A DNA stretch of 38,620 nucleotides, from the NCBI GenBank assembly GCA_900320505.1, contig ONSL01000005.1:1-38620 (forward strand), read 5' to 3'. Numbering within the stretch: the stretch's first letter is position 1; the number at the start of each line of letters is the position of its first letter. Below, piece after piece: positions 24,481 to 32,628 of the stretch. Origin of the DNA: an uncultured Eubacteriales bacterium (GTDB taxonomy: Bacteria > Bacillota_I > Bacilli_A > RF39 > UBA660). Position numbers and translations under genes: made by a program. The notes under the pieces are model-generated. The model had not been told where the DNA came from. It made no database searches and saw only the letters and a list, made by a program, of their open reading frames with translations.

Positions 24481-25034
24481 AGCTATATATTACAAGCAAA
24501 TATATAGATGAACTTAAAGAAGAAAATCTAAACATAAAACTTACACATAATCAAATTATAGACTATAATAGCTTAACATCTGCAATAAAAGAAAATGGAC
24601 ATGAAAATTATGAACATCTAGAAATATCACCAAACTCAAATAACAAATTTGGAAGAATGATAAGTGAAAAAAATCTAAAGATAAAACTTCAAAGTGGAAA
24701 AGAAATGTCAGTAAATGAAATCTATAATCATTCTCAAAAAATAATCAAAGATAATGAAAAATATCTAAAATTTGGAGATAGAATGATGAAGGACAAAACA
24801 TTTTATGACTATCTATATATGCTTGCTCTATATACACACAAAGAATACTGGAGTATTTTAGAAAACTATAAATACTTTACAAATTTGTATGGAAAAAATG
24901 AAGCAATGCCTGTAGCATTATTTGCAGGACTTCTAAACAATACTGATTACCTAGATATAATGCAAAATTCAAAAGAATATGAAGAATATCATAATAATAT
25001 TAAAATAAACAAATTTAATATTGCATATTATTGA
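24471..25034 (+). CDS. Unknown partner gene overlapping the DarT-like gene
   Basis: 187 residues, helical, no recognised family; in particular no macrodomain (the DarG antitoxin fold) and no HTH. The ATG lies inside the last codons of the upstream gene (10-base overlap), so the two are translationally coupled, as in toxin-antitoxin pairs. Hydrophobic helices appear at about 110-125 (YDYLYMLALYTHKEYWSIL) and 140-160 (MPVALFAGLLNN). A short gap separates it from tRNA-His. It may be an antitoxin or an effector partner; it could also be part of the same enzyme. Confidence 0.6.
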   Translation: MEIKLYITSKYIDELKEENLNIKLTHNQIIDYNSLTSAIKENGHENYEHLEISPNSNNKFGRMISEKNLKIKLQSGKEMSVNEIYNHSQKIIKDNEKYLKFGDRMMKDKTFYDYLYMLALYTHKEYWSILENYKYFTNLYGKNEAMPVALFAGLLNNTDYLDIMQNSKEYEEYHNNIKINKFNIAYY

Positions 25035-25065
25035 TTTTACTGGTAAAATTAATAATGTGTTCTAT

Positions 25066-25142
25066 GGCGGAATTGGTGAAGTGGTTAACACGCCGGTTTG
25101 TGGCACCGGTACGCAAGAGTTCGATCCTCTTATTCCGCCCCA
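25066..25142 (+). tRNA. tRNA-His (anticodon GTG)
   Basis: The sequence folds into a standard cloverleaf. The acceptor stem is GGCGGAAT/ATTCCGCC including the extra G at -1 that is unique to tRNA-His. The anticodon stem CCGGT/ACCGG (25093-25097, 25105-25109) closes a 7-base loop with GTG at 25100-25102. GTTCGAT marks the T loop. CCA (25140-25142) is encoded. TTGATT (25031-25036) and TAATGT (25053-25058) 16 bp apart are a possible promoter, and a terminator follows. Confidence 0.97.
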
Positions 25143-25152
25143 TTAGGAATTT

Positions 25153-25178
25153 AACGTTGATTATTCAACGTTTTTTTA
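25153..25178 (+). terminator. Terminator of tRNA-His
   Basis: AACGTTGA (25153-25160), loop TTAT, TCAACGTT (25165-25172) and a T run. Perfect 8-bp stem, 10 bases after the tRNA end. Confidence 0.9.
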
Positions 25179-25184
25179 TTGCAT

Positions 25185-25207
25185 AAAAAAAGATAGTTTA
25201 AACTACC
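25185..25207 (-). terminator. Terminator of the glycan operon
   Basis: Palindrome GGTAGTTTAAACTATC on the minus strand (25207-25192), followed by seven T residues (25191-25185). It includes the stop codon of the NAGPA-type gene. Confidence 0.7.
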
Positions 25208-26264
25208 TTCTTACCATCCAGAATGTTGGAAGATCACGAAGTCCATTCTTACCAGCAGCAACTGGATGATTTATTATTTTGTTATTAATAACAAGTTCAG
25301 TAGAAGATCCACCATCCATATTAGCAGCATTATATGCTCCATAATTTTCAAGAATCTCACACAAATCAACCATATCAGCACCAATAGATGATGCTATTCT
25401 TCCATTTATAATTAAGAAAAGTACAATTCCATCTTTTCTTTGAGCAATAGCAGTTCTAGGAGCAATACCCCAACCACCATTACCTTTAACAAAGCTTGAC
25501 TTACCGTTTACAATAAGGAAAGGACCAAAGTCGACTGCATCTCTAACTCCTCTTTTTAAAGCTTCTTCTGCAGTCCACTTTCCAAGAACAAGTTTATTGT
25601 CATTAGTAAATCCAACAACTCCACCACCTACATTAGCCTTTTGATAATTGCTTACAAGTTTACCTTTTGAAATAACAACTCCATGAGGAAGTGCACCATT
25701 AGAGTTCCAATCAGGATCGTAAAAACCACCACCATTTATTGCAACAAGTGCATTTTCTCTTTTTGCAACAGTAGTAATTGCTTCTCCCCTAACTCTTAAA
25801 TAATTAGTAGTAGCAACATAAACCTTACTTGGATCATAAATTGCAACAAGATATCCTTGATACTTAGAACCTTTTATAGGTATAACCTTATAATCTTTAC
25901 CTTCACTATCTTTTAAAATATCTTCCTCATATTTATTTTTATAAAATCTAGCATTACCAGAATACTTTTTAACTTTAATAAGATCAGTATCAGTACTTCC
26001 ACTAGGTTCAACTATACCATTACTTTCAAGGACTTTCATAATCTCTTTCTCACTATAAAACATTTTAGCAAGCCATTGATGAGACATAGTAGTCATTGCA
26101 CTAGTTATCCAAAAATTTCTAAATCCATCATAAGGACCATATAAAAGAAATGCAAAAGATGCAAAAAGTGCAACTATGATACTGGAAAGTGTAATGATTA
26201 GCTTTTTATTCTTGTTTTTCTTTTTACTATTTTTTCTTTTCTTTGGTTTAAACTTAAAAAACAT
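25203..26264 (-). CDS. Phosphodiester glycosidase family (NAGPA domain) exoprotein
   Basis: 353 residues. A very basic N-terminus (Lys/Asn-rich, residues 1-25) and a hydrophobic anchor (LIITLSSIIVALFASFAFLL) export it. The outside domain is the NAGPA family (phosphodiester glycosidase / N-acetylglucosamine-1-phosphodiester alpha-N-acetylglucosaminidase). Features: VAINGGGFYDPDWNSNGALP, GVVISKGKLV, FGPFLIVNGK, IAPRTAIAQRKDG, and NMDGGSSTELVINNKI near the C-terminus. Bacterial members act on surface polysaccharides. It is the last gene of the glycan operon, two bases after the next gene's stop. Typical of enzymes that trim cell-wall teichoic-type or capsular polymers. Confidence 0.85.
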   Translation of the reverse strand: MFFKFKPKKRKNSKKKNKNKKLIITLSSIIVALFASFAFLLYGPYDGFRNFWITSAMTTMSHQWLAKMFYSEKEIMKVLESNGIVEPSGSTDTDLIKVKKYSGNARFYKNKYEEDILKDSEGKDYKVIPIKGSKYQGYLVAIYDPSKVYVATTNYLRVRGEAITTVAKRENALVAINGGGFYDPDWNSNGALPHGVVISKGKLVSNYQKANVGGGVVGFTNDNKLVLGKWTAEEALKRGVRDAVDFGPFLIVNGKSSFVKGNGGWGIAPRTAIAQRKDGIVLFLIINGRIASSIGADMVDLCEILENYGAYNAANMDGGSSTELVINNKIINHPVAAGKNGLRDLPTFWMVRR

Positions 26265-26266
26265 AA

Positions 26267-26821
26267 TTACTCCTTTCCATCTTCTTTACCATCTTCATCA
26301 AAATCAATATATTTATATTTAGCTTTATAATAAGAAAGCTTATCACCTTTTACATTTTCATCATTTAAATATTTATTATATTCCTTCACAAGAACATTAA
26401 ATCTTTTAACATCTAAAACATAATAATTAACCATAAGCTCATAATTTCTAGTAAAAAGTTGACATTTAGAATTAACATCCTTATCAGTATAATAAATACC
26501 TCTGCAATACTTAGTAAGATTCTTGCTATCCTTAATCATAGTACTTACATTATCACCATACAAATCAAAAAAATCAAAATAAGATTTATAATTCTTTTTA
26601 AATTTTTCAGCATAACCTGATCCAAAAATATCATCATATATATGATCTCTCTTAGTTTCAAAATCCTCTAAATCTTTAATAAAAACCGTATAATCACTAT
26701 TTATAACTTTCATCGCAGCCTTAGAATTGCTTTTATCTTTTGCAAAACTAATAATGAAAAAAAGAATAAAAAGGCAAATTAAAGAAATAACACATATTAT
26801 TATAATTTTTTTCTTCTTCAT
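26267..26821 (-). CDS. Unknown membrane-anchored protein in the glycan operon
   Basis: 184 residues: a single N-terminal transmembrane segment (KIIIICVISLICLFILFFII) and a helical outside domain with three cysteines, ending in an acidic tail (DEDGKEDGKE). No family recognised. Located between the PssE-like gene and the NAGPA gene, two bases from the latter, so likely part of the same surface-polymer pathway. The D/E-rich tail ends next to the stop, so it is not a spillover of a longer gene. Confidence 0.7.
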   Translation of the reverse strand: MKKKKIIIICVISLICLFILFFIISFAKDKSNSKAAMKVINSDYTVFIKDLEDFETKRDHIYDDIFGSGYAEKFKKNYKSYFDFFDLYGDNVSTMIKDSKNLTKYCRGIYYTDKDVNSKCQLFTRNYELMVNYYVLDVKRFNVLVKEYNKYLNDENVKGDKLSYYKAKYKYIDFDEDGKEDGKE

Positions 26822-26874
26822 ACATCTGTACTCCTACTTTACTAATTATAACAGATTTTGACAAAATTAAAAGT

Positions 26875-27432
26875 CTAAAATATAATTAGTAAAATAATAA
26901 AAATTAAAATACATAAATAAATGTACCAAAATCTATTAATAAAACTTTTATTATTAGTCTTTTCTATATAATCATCTATTATCTTAACAAATTTTTTATT
27001 ATTACTTGTATACTTTTTAGGTTTAAACTTCTTAGCATCTTTAATAAGAGAAGAAAGTTTATCACCATCCCTATATGCAATAATAAATCCTTCTCTTTCA
27101 AATTCATCAACTATTTGAATCTGATGATCATTAGTATGCTCCTTATATTTAGAAAGACGAGGAGCAGCTATTACAGGCTTATTATACTTTAAAGCACCAA
27201 GTATACTGCCAACCCCTCCATGAGTAATAATAATATTAGCTTTTTTCATAAGAGAATCAAGCTTTTCTGGACTAACAAAATCAAAAGTTTCCATATATTT
27301 AGATTTAAATTTGGTATGTCCAGTTTGTGCAATAACCTTCTCTTTTATAGTGCCATTCTTTATTTCATTTTCAACATCTTTTAAAAGTCTCTTAAAACTT
27401 TTATCCTGAGTTCCAAGTGTAACAAGTATCAT
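26875..27432 (-). CDS. PssE/Alg13-like glycosyltransferase subunit
   Basis: 185 residues. MILVTLGTQDKSFKRLL is the classic start of PssE/Alg13/EpsF-type proteins (UDP-sugar-binding half of a two-subunit glycosyltransferase). IITHGGVGSILGALKYNKPV and the region after it form the UDP-binding Rossmann half with the conserved GG. A C-terminal hydrophobic helix (YIYLCILIFIILLIIF) anchors it to the membrane. The start is the ATG sharing a base with the PssD stop (TAATG), giving translational coupling. With the next gene it forms the active enzyme. Confidence 0.85.
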   Translation of the reverse strand: MILVTLGTQDKSFKRLLKDVENEIKNGTIKEKVIAQTGHTKFKSKYMETFDFVSPEKLDSLMKKANIIITHGGVGSILGALKYNKPVIAAPRLSKYKEHTNDHQIQIVDEFEREGFIIAYRDGDKLSSLIKDAKKFKPKKYTSNNKKFVKIIDDYIEKTNNKSFINRFWYIYLCILIFIILLIIF

Positions 27433-27899
27433 TAGAAAATCCACCCCCCATATTTAGCATTGGGATAAAGATCAAGCATTGATTTCCATTGTACAATAAA
27501 AAAATCTGCAAACTTATAAACAAGTCTTCCAGTAATAGTTTTTGTATGAATATTTGCAAAAGTTTCAACATAGATAACTTTGCTTCCAAATATCTTACCA
27601 ATAAGTGCCATAACACCACCAACATGAGCTCCAGTAGTAACTATATAATCAGGTCTTCTCTTTAGATAAATAAAAAGACATATAAAACAGTTAGCAAGAA
27701 GTATAAATGGATAAGTAGCCATATGATCCTTTGTACCATATAAAAGATAATAAACATTATCATATTTATTTTTTAACTCTTTATTATTCTTACCTGTTTC
27801 AGTAACTAAAGTATAATCATATTTCTTAAACAAACTCTTAAGTTGTAAAAGTTCATTTAAATGACCACCTGTTGATGAAACAAACATTACCCTCTGCAT
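27432..27899 (-). CDS. PssD/Alg14-like glycosyltransferase subunit
   Basis: 155 residues. MFVSSTGGHLNELLQLK at the N-terminus, IVTTGAHVGG (nucleotide-binding turn) and KVIYVETFANIHTKTITGRL are the Alg14/PssD family signatures. A hydrophobic segment near residues 63-80 is the membrane-attachment helix. It recruits the PssE-like catalytic partner to the membrane and binds the lipid-linked acceptor. It ends in YGGWIF with the stop overlapping the pssE start. The N-terminal ATG follows the GT4 gene after four bases. Confidence 0.85.
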   Translation of the reverse strand: MQRVMFVSSTGGHLNELLQLKSLFKKYDYTLVTETGKNNKELKNKYDNVYYLLYGTKDHMATYPFILLANCFICLFIYLKRRPDYIVTTGAHVGGVMALIGKIFGSKVIYVETFANIHTKTITGRLVYKFADFFIVQWKSMLDLYPNAKYGGWIF

Positions 27900-27903
27900 A
27901 AAA

Positions 27904-29043
27904 TCACTTCTTCTCTATCAATTTAAACCACTTCTTACTGATATTCTCACTTGAATATTTAAATACAGTCTTCCTTCCTTCAATACCGATATTCTTACGA
28001 GTGTCATAACTTTCTATTAAATCTTCAACTTTCTTTATATAAGCACCAAAATTTCTATTCTTTATTAAATAACCATTTCTTCCACTAGTAATAATTTCAT
28101 TAGCACCTTCAGCAGATGAAAATGCAATACAAGGAAGTCCTTCACTCATCGCTTCCAAAAGAACAATACCAAAACTTTCAGTATAACTTGTCATTAAATA
28201 AATTGAAGAATCCTTTAAATGTTCGTAAATGTAATCTTTATCTTGGAAACCATGTAAAGTAACAAAATCCTCTAATTTATCTTTCTTAATTAATTTTTCT
28301 ATTTTCTCTCTTTCATCACCATCACCTATAATATCTAGTGTCCAATCTGGATAATCATGATGAATAATATTAAATATCTTAATCAAGTCAAGATATCCTT
28401 TCTCATGAGAAAGTCTGCCAACAGAAATCATCTTATGAGATTTTAAATCAGAAATATCTTCTTTTGATGGAATATATTCAATTATATTAGGTATAAAAAC
28501 TGTTTTACAATTAGTATTTCGAAGCATGCCATTATAAAAAGCATTCAAACTATTTGAAACAAGAACAAGATAATCAAGCTTGCTACAAGATCTAACAACA
28601 TTTTCAGCATATCTCATATTATCATGATAATGATTATGTTCCCATCCAATCTTTAAACATCCTTTTCTGCCATAAGTACCAAGTAAATCATCAAATAAAT
28701 CCCTAGTTGAAATTATAACATCACTATCACTATTGGTAATATAATTTATCATACTCGCTTTTCTTTTACCTAATATTTTAGCACCTCTAACTCCTTCTTT
28801 AAAAGCAGTTATATATTTATGATGACGAAGAGCACTATTAAATTCCTCCCTATTTGGTTTTTCAGTAAGTAGATACTTAATATTAACTCTTGGATCAATA
28901 TAAAATGCAGGCTTATCTGAAAGTTTATAAGTACATACAATTTCAACCTCATATCTATCCGCTAAAATATTTGATAAAGATGCAACACATTTTTCAATAC
29001 CACCATAATTTAAATGCAAAGAAAGTATACTAATTTTTTTCAT
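27904..29043 (-). CDS. GT4-family glycosyltransferase
   Basis: 379 residues, GT-B fold. The C-terminal donor-binding half shows SVGRLSHEKGYLDLIKIF, IIGDGDEREKIEKL, and the ESFGIVLLEAMSEGLPCIAF motif of GT4 enzymes, including the catalytic E(x7)E. The N-terminus YGGIEKCVASLSNILAD is the acceptor-binding half. It probably adds a sugar to the lipid-linked repeat unit. First gene of an operon (GT4, pssD, pssE, unknown, NAGPA). Confidence 0.9.
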   Translation of the reverse strand: MKKISILSLHLNYGGIEKCVASLSNILADRYEVEIVCTYKLSDKPAFYIDPRVNIKYLLTEKPNREEFNSALRHHKYITAFKEGVRGAKILGKRKASMINYITNSDSDVIISTRDLFDDLLGTYGRKGCLKIGWEHNHYHDNMRYAENVVRSCSKLDYLVLVSNSLNAFYNGMLRNTNCKTVFIPNIIEYIPSKEDISDLKSHKMISVGRLSHEKGYLDLIKIFNIIHHDYPDWTLDIIGDGDEREKIEKLIKKDKLEDFVTLHGFQDKDYIYEHLKDSSIYLMTSYTESFGIVLLEAMSEGLPCIAFSSAEGANEIITSGRNGYLIKNRNFGAYIKKVEDLIESYDTRKNIGIEGRKTVFKYSSENISKKWFKLIEKK

Positions 29044-29122
29044 ATAGACATCACCTAATTTTATTATATAACATAATATAAGTCTATATTAATCTTTTTA
29101 TAAAAATTTTACATAATTTTAC

Positions 29123-29956
29123 TTAAAATAAGTTAACAATAAAGCCTGTAATTGCACCAAGCAAATAATTTAAAAGCAAAATACTATAATTTTCTTTCTT
29201 GTCTTTATTAGTTCTAAATAAAACTAAAAGACTAACACCACTTGCAGATAAAGTTCCACCAAGAAGTGAGCCAAAACTTATCGCACCTTTTAAATAAAGT
29301 TCTGTAAGCATAACACTAGCAGCACAATTTGGAATAAGACCAAAAAGTGCAGCAAGAAGTGGTGCAAAAGGATTATTCTTAAGAAATATTTTAGAAATAT
29401 TATCTTCTCCAACAAAATAAATTAATAAATTCAAAATGAGAACAACTATAAATACATAGAAAACAGTCTTAAGAGTATGAACTAAAGCTGAATAAAGTAT
29501 TCCCCTTTCACAGTGACAATGATCATGACTACATATATCAAAATCTTCATCTTCATGTTTAATATTTTTCTTGTAAAATAAATCAATTAAATATCCATAA
29601 CAAATACCAATAATAACTTTAGATAAAACAAGTTTTAGCATAACACTAGGACTTGCTTTAGAAGATAATAAAACTGGAAGCATTTCATCACTAGTAGAAA
29701 GATAAACTGCAATTAAAGTACCAAGTGTAATAACCCTTGTAACATAAAGATTAGTTGCAAGAACAGAAAAACCACACTGTGGAATCGCTCCAAGTATACC
29801 ACCAAAAAGTGGACCAAGCTTCTTGCTTCTTCCCATAACCTTTTCAGCACCCTTCAAAGATTTATGTTCTAAAGCTTCAATTATCAAAAATGAAATAAAA
29901 AGAAAAGGTATTAATTTTAAAGAATCAATGACTGCATCCAAAAGTGCATTAGCCAT
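29123..29956 (-). CDS. Two-half metal/arsenic permease, ArsP_2-type (putative heavy-metal exporter)
   Basis: About 277 residues, ten or so membrane segments. Start at the ATG 29956, six bases after GAGGTG. The two halves repeat each other: ILGAIPQCGFSVLATNLYV in the first and LFGLIPNCAASVMLTELYL in the second, each with a Pro/Cys motif at the same place. Between them a cytoplasmic His/Cys-rich loop (DICSHDHCHCE) could bind metal. This layout is known from the family of putative manganese or arsenic exporters. Substrate unknown. Divergent from the coat genes; TTGACT and TATAAA 16 bp apart on the minus strand at 29972-29999 could drive it. Confidence 0.75.
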   Translation of the reverse strand: MANALLDAVIDSLKLIPFLFISFLIIEALEHKSLKGAEKVMGRSKKLGPLFGGILGAIPQCGFSVLATNLYVTRVITLGTLIAVYLSTSDEMLPVLLSSKASPSVMLKLVLSKVIIGICYGYLIDLFYKKNIKHEDEDFDICSHDHCHCERGILYSALVHTLKTVFYVFIVVLILNLLIYFVGEDNISKIFLKNNPFAPLLAALFGLIPNCAASVMLTELYLKGAISFGSLLGGTLSASGVSLLVLFRTNKDKKENYSILLLNYLLGAITGFIVNLF

Positions 29957-29992
29957 AAGAATCACCTCGGTATTTATTTTATAATATTTGCA

Positions 29993-30018
29993 ACAGTCAA
30001 GTCAATAAGCATAAATTA
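29993..30018 (+). promoter_or_regulatory. Sporulation-type promoter candidate before the coat genes
   Basis: CATAAATTA at 30010-30018 fits the CATAnnnTA -10 of sigma-K/E promoters; an AC at 29993-29994 lies 15 bp upstream. It precedes the small gene at 30034. Confidence 0.3.
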
Positions 30019-30033
30019 TTACAGGTGATAAAA

Positions 30034-30240
30034 ATGGACTTTATATTTAACTTACCACCAAAAGAATATAGTCTTTCAGCATTCATAATTGCAGATATAT
30101 TAACAGAAGGAATGACAGTTAATGAACAAAATACATTAGCAAACTACTTTCAACTTCTAGGGCAAGTAATAATCACAAATGCTGGTCAAATGGAAGTACA
30201 AAATGGAACACATAATAATGATATTAGTATAAAAGGATAA
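30034..30240 (+). CDS. Small conserved hypothetical protein next to coat genes
   Basis: 68 residues starting MDFIFNLPPKEYSLSAFII. The ATG follows AGGTGATAAAA. The pattern F-N-LPP-x-E-(F/Y) at the start, then (E/D)EQN-x-L-(A/G)N-(F/Y)-x-L-L-GQV-(I/L) is like a short protein seen in several spore formers. The function is unknown. It sits immediately upstream of the two CotY/Z-type genes, so a spore or coat role is plausible. Confidence 0.7.
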   Translation: MDFIFNLPPKEYSLSAFIIADILTEGMTVNEQNTLANYFQLLGQVIITNAGQMEVQNGTHNNDISIKG

Positions 30241-30294
30241 AAATATGCACGCATTTTATTTTTTAGAATAAATTATTATGAGGATGGTGGAAAT

Positions 30295-30678
30295 ATGGAA
30301 AATGAAGAAACATGCTGCATAGGGAGAATGCTAAAAGTAATTGAAGTACTTCAAAACAATGCAAATTGTACACAAAACTGTGAAGAAGGATGTTCTAAAC
30401 CATTTTTAGGACCTACAATTGTTCAAAACGTATATAACACAAGACCAGTAAACCTATATACAAAAAATGGAAATCTTTTAACAGTAAATTATGGAGAAAA
30501 TAACACATCAAGTGTATTTAGAGTTGAATGTGTAAACGGATGTTGTGCAAGATTAAGAATATTAGGTACAAGTACAACTAAAGATACATCATACACGAAT
30601 ACAAATGAATTCATAACAGTAAATCTTAAAAACATATCATGTATGTCATGTTTAAATGACATAGAATTAAATATATGA
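30295..30678 (+). CDS. cotZ: CotY/CotZ-family spore coat protein
   Basis: 127 residues with many cysteines. ETCCIGRMLKVIEVLQ at the start, NCEEGCSKPFLGP, then NTRPVNLY, SSVFRVECVNGCCARLRIL and VNLKNISCMSCLND at the end follow the CotY/CotZ order of Bacillus and Clostridium. These proteins self-assemble through disulfides in the outer coat and spore crust. GAGGATGGTGG precedes the ATG. The second copy (30692) follows after 13 bases; the pair was probably produced by duplication. Confidence 0.85.
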   Translation: MENEETCCIGRMLKVIEVLQNNANCTQNCEEGCSKPFLGPTIVQNVYNTRPVNLYTKNGNLLTVNYGENNTSSVFRVECVNGCCARLRILGTSTTKDTSYTNTNEFITVNLKNISCMSCLNDIELNI

Positions 30679-30691
30679 AAGGAGAATAAAT

Positions 30692-31066
30692 ATGTGTGAT
30701 GAAAATAATAAATGCTGTTTATATAATACATTAAATAATATATTAACTTTGCAAAATTCAAATAATGATAGTTGTGCTGTTGGATGTGATAAACCATTTC
30801 TAGGTCCTACTCTAACAAGTTCAGGATATAATACTAGACCACTTAGTTTTTATAACGGTATTACAGGAGAAAAATGGAACATATATTATGATGGAACAAA
30901 TACAAGCAGTGTATTTAGAATTGAAAGTTTAGACTCATGTTGTGCAACATGTAGACTGCTAATAGATAATGATGGAACATACACAAATTCAGGAAGATTC
31001 TTTACAATAGACTTAAACAGTATTTCATGTATCAAATGTCATCAAGATACATTTGTTGAACTATAA
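30692..31066 (+). CDS. cotZ: CotY/CotZ-family spore coat protein, second copy
   Basis: 124 residues, paralogue of the gene at 30295. NKCCLYNTLNNILTLQ, then CAVGCDKPFLGPTL, NTRPLSFYN, SSVFRIESLDSCCATCRLL and FTIDLNSISCIKC occur in the same order. It is a little shorter in the middle and has GEKWNIYYDG where the other has NLLTVNYGEN. GAAAGGAGAATAAAT gives a strong ribosome-binding site. A terminator follows, so the two copies share one transcript. Confidence 0.85.
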   Translation: MCDENNKCCLYNTLNNILTLQNSNNDSCAVGCDKPFLGPTLTSSGYNTRPLSFYNGITGEKWNIYYDGTNTSSVFRIESLDSCCATCRLLIDNDGTYTNSGRFFTIDLNSISCIKCHQDTFVEL

Positions 31067-31090
31067 AAGGCAATAAGCCTTTTCTTTTTT
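31065..31090 (+). terminator. Terminator of the coat operon
   Basis: AAAAGGC (31065-31071), loop AATAA, GCCTTTT (31077-31083) then CTTTTTT. Begins within the stop codon of the second coat gene. Confidence 0.8.
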
Positions 31091-31093
31091 AAT

Positions 31094-31115
31094 AAAAAAA
31101 GAGCTAAACTCTTTT
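31094..31115 (-). terminator. Terminator of the 97-residue unknown gene
   Basis: AAAAGAG (31097-31103), loop CTAAA, CTCTTTT (31109-31115) with seven T residues on the minus strand. The stem includes the stop codon. Confidence 0.65.
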
Positions 31116-31397
31116 AATGCTTACAATATCATTCTTGTTAATAACATTACCATTAGAAAGATAAATATGATTAGAATCATAATAAAGAATATAACTATTA
31201 AAACTATTATTTAAAGTTTCAATAAAAACATTTTTATTAAATATATAACCACTATCATTAGAAAGATTATTTAAAAATAAATTTACATCAAATTTATCTT
31301 TTTTTATCTCCGTTTTTGTATTACAATAATAAATAGTATTATTATGAGTCTCATAATGTTCATTAGGATTCTTATATATACTTGGTAACTTTTTCAT
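31104..31397 (-). CDS. Small unknown protein, possible Sm-like beta fold
   Basis: 97 residues. A polar, Asn/Tyr-rich first half and a second half (YIFNKNVFIETLNNSFNSYI, then LYYDSNHIYLSNGNVINKND) that looks like a small five-strand barrel of the type seen in DUF2642-like spore proteins. A role in the coat is only suggested by its place beside the coat genes. The ATG follows AGAGGTGC. Confidence 0.55.
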   Translation of the reverse strand: MKKLPSIYKNPNEHYETHNNTIYYCNTKTEIKKDKFDVNLFLNNLSNDSGYIFNKNVFIETLNNSFNSYILYYDSNHIYLSNGNVINKNDIVSIKRV

Positions 31398-31478
31398 ATA
31401 TGCACCTCTAATTTATAATATGTTTTTTATAAATAATAATTTACATTTTTGTTATAATAAATATAGAAAGGAAATAAT

Positions 31479-32618
31479 ATGTATAGTAAATTAGGAAAAA
31501 ACTCAAAAATACTTTTAATAATAGTAACAATATTTGCATTTATAAGTCTATTAACAATAAATAGTGCAATGACATACATACCAGCATCTAATGGAAATCT
31601 AGTACTAAAACAAGCATTATGGTATTTAATAGGAATAGCATTAGTACTTGTAATTATGCATTTTAAAAATGAATATCTATATAGAAATGCATTTGTACTG
31701 TATATAATATTTTGCATACTACTTTTTCTACTATTAATATTTGGAGAACCAGTACATGGTTCAAAATGTTGGTTTAAAATTCCATACATCGGAAGCTTTC
31801 AACCATCAGAATTTATGAAAATAATTTTAATGCTTGTATTATCAGTAATGATAAATAACTATAAAGCCCAATATAATGATCCAAAGATAAAAGAAGAAGC
31901 AATATTTATATTAAAAACATTTATAATATTTTTAATACCATCAGTACTTACATTTTTAGAACCAGATACAGGATCAGTTATAATGTACTTTATAATATAT
32001 ATAAGTATGATGTTTGCAGGAGGAATAAGATTAAGATGGTTTGTGATTCTAGTTGCAATAATAGGAATAATAATAACCGCTGTGCTTTTAATATATGGCC
32101 TAAACAGCAACTTATTTGTAAAAATATTTGGAACAAATCTATTTTATAGAATAGACAGAGTAATGTCATGGAAAGACGGAGAAGGAATGCAAGTTACAAA
32201 TGCATTAGCATCAATAGGATCAGCAGGAGTATTTGGACACGGATATAATAATACACCACTCTACTTTCCAGAATCAGCAACAGACTTTATATTTGCAGTA
32301 TATGCAAGTAACTTTGGACTTGTTGGAGGAATATTCCTAATAGGATTAATACTTGCATTTGATATAAAACTAATAAGATTAATAGATAAAAAAATAATAA
32401 TGCCAGATAAATATGTATTAATTGGAATAATAAGCTGCTTAGTATTTCAGCAAGTAGAAAACATAGGAATGACTCTAGGACTTCTTCCAGTAACAGGTAT
32501 AACACTACCATTCATAAGTTATGGTGGATCATCACTTCTATCATATATGTTAATGCTTGGAATAATAATGAACATATCTGAAGAAAGCAGTAGTCATAAA
32601 TATAGATATAAATTCTAA
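31479..32618 (+). CDS. rodA: SEDS-family peptidoglycan polymerase, RodA/FtsW/SpoVE type
   Basis: 379 residues, ten membrane segments. FQPSEFMKIILMLVLS and LEPDTGSVIMYFIIY in the middle; SWKDGEGMQVTNALASIGSAG and GHGYNNTPLYFPESATDFIF in the large outer loop; GLLPVTGITLPFISYGGSS at the end. The Asp in PDTGS is the catalytic Asp of the glycosyltransferase. SEDS proteins polymerise lipid II together with a class B PBP. RodA (elongation) is favoured over FtsW by the missing cytoplasmic tail; SpoVE is also possible. AAAGGAAATAAT precedes the ATG. The lexA-like gene follows after 10 bases. Confidence 0.85.
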   Translation: MYSKLGKNSKILLIIVTIFAFISLLTINSAMTYIPASNGNLVLKQALWYLIGIALVLVIMHFKNEYLYRNAFVLYIIFCILLFLLLIFGEPVHGSKCWFKIPYIGSFQPSEFMKIILMLVLSVMINNYKAQYNDPKIKEEAIFILKTFIIFLIPSVLTFLEPDTGSVIMYFIIYISMMFAGGIRLRWFVILVAIIGIIITAVLLIYGLNSNLFVKIFGTNLFYRIDRVMSWKDGEGMQVTNALASIGSAGVFGHGYNNTPLYFPESATDFIFAVYASNFGLVGGIFLIGLILAFDIKLIRLIDKKIIMPDKYVLIGIISCLVFQQVENIGMTLGLLPVTGITLPFISYGGSSLLSYMLMLGIIMNISEESSSHKYRYKF

Positions 32619-32628
32619 AGAGGTAAAA

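Noticed and set aside
25031-25052. TTTTACTGGTAAAA hairpin before tRNA-His as a terminator of the DarT-like operon
   Set aside because: The stem is short and there is no T run after it; kept only as background to the tRNA promoter.
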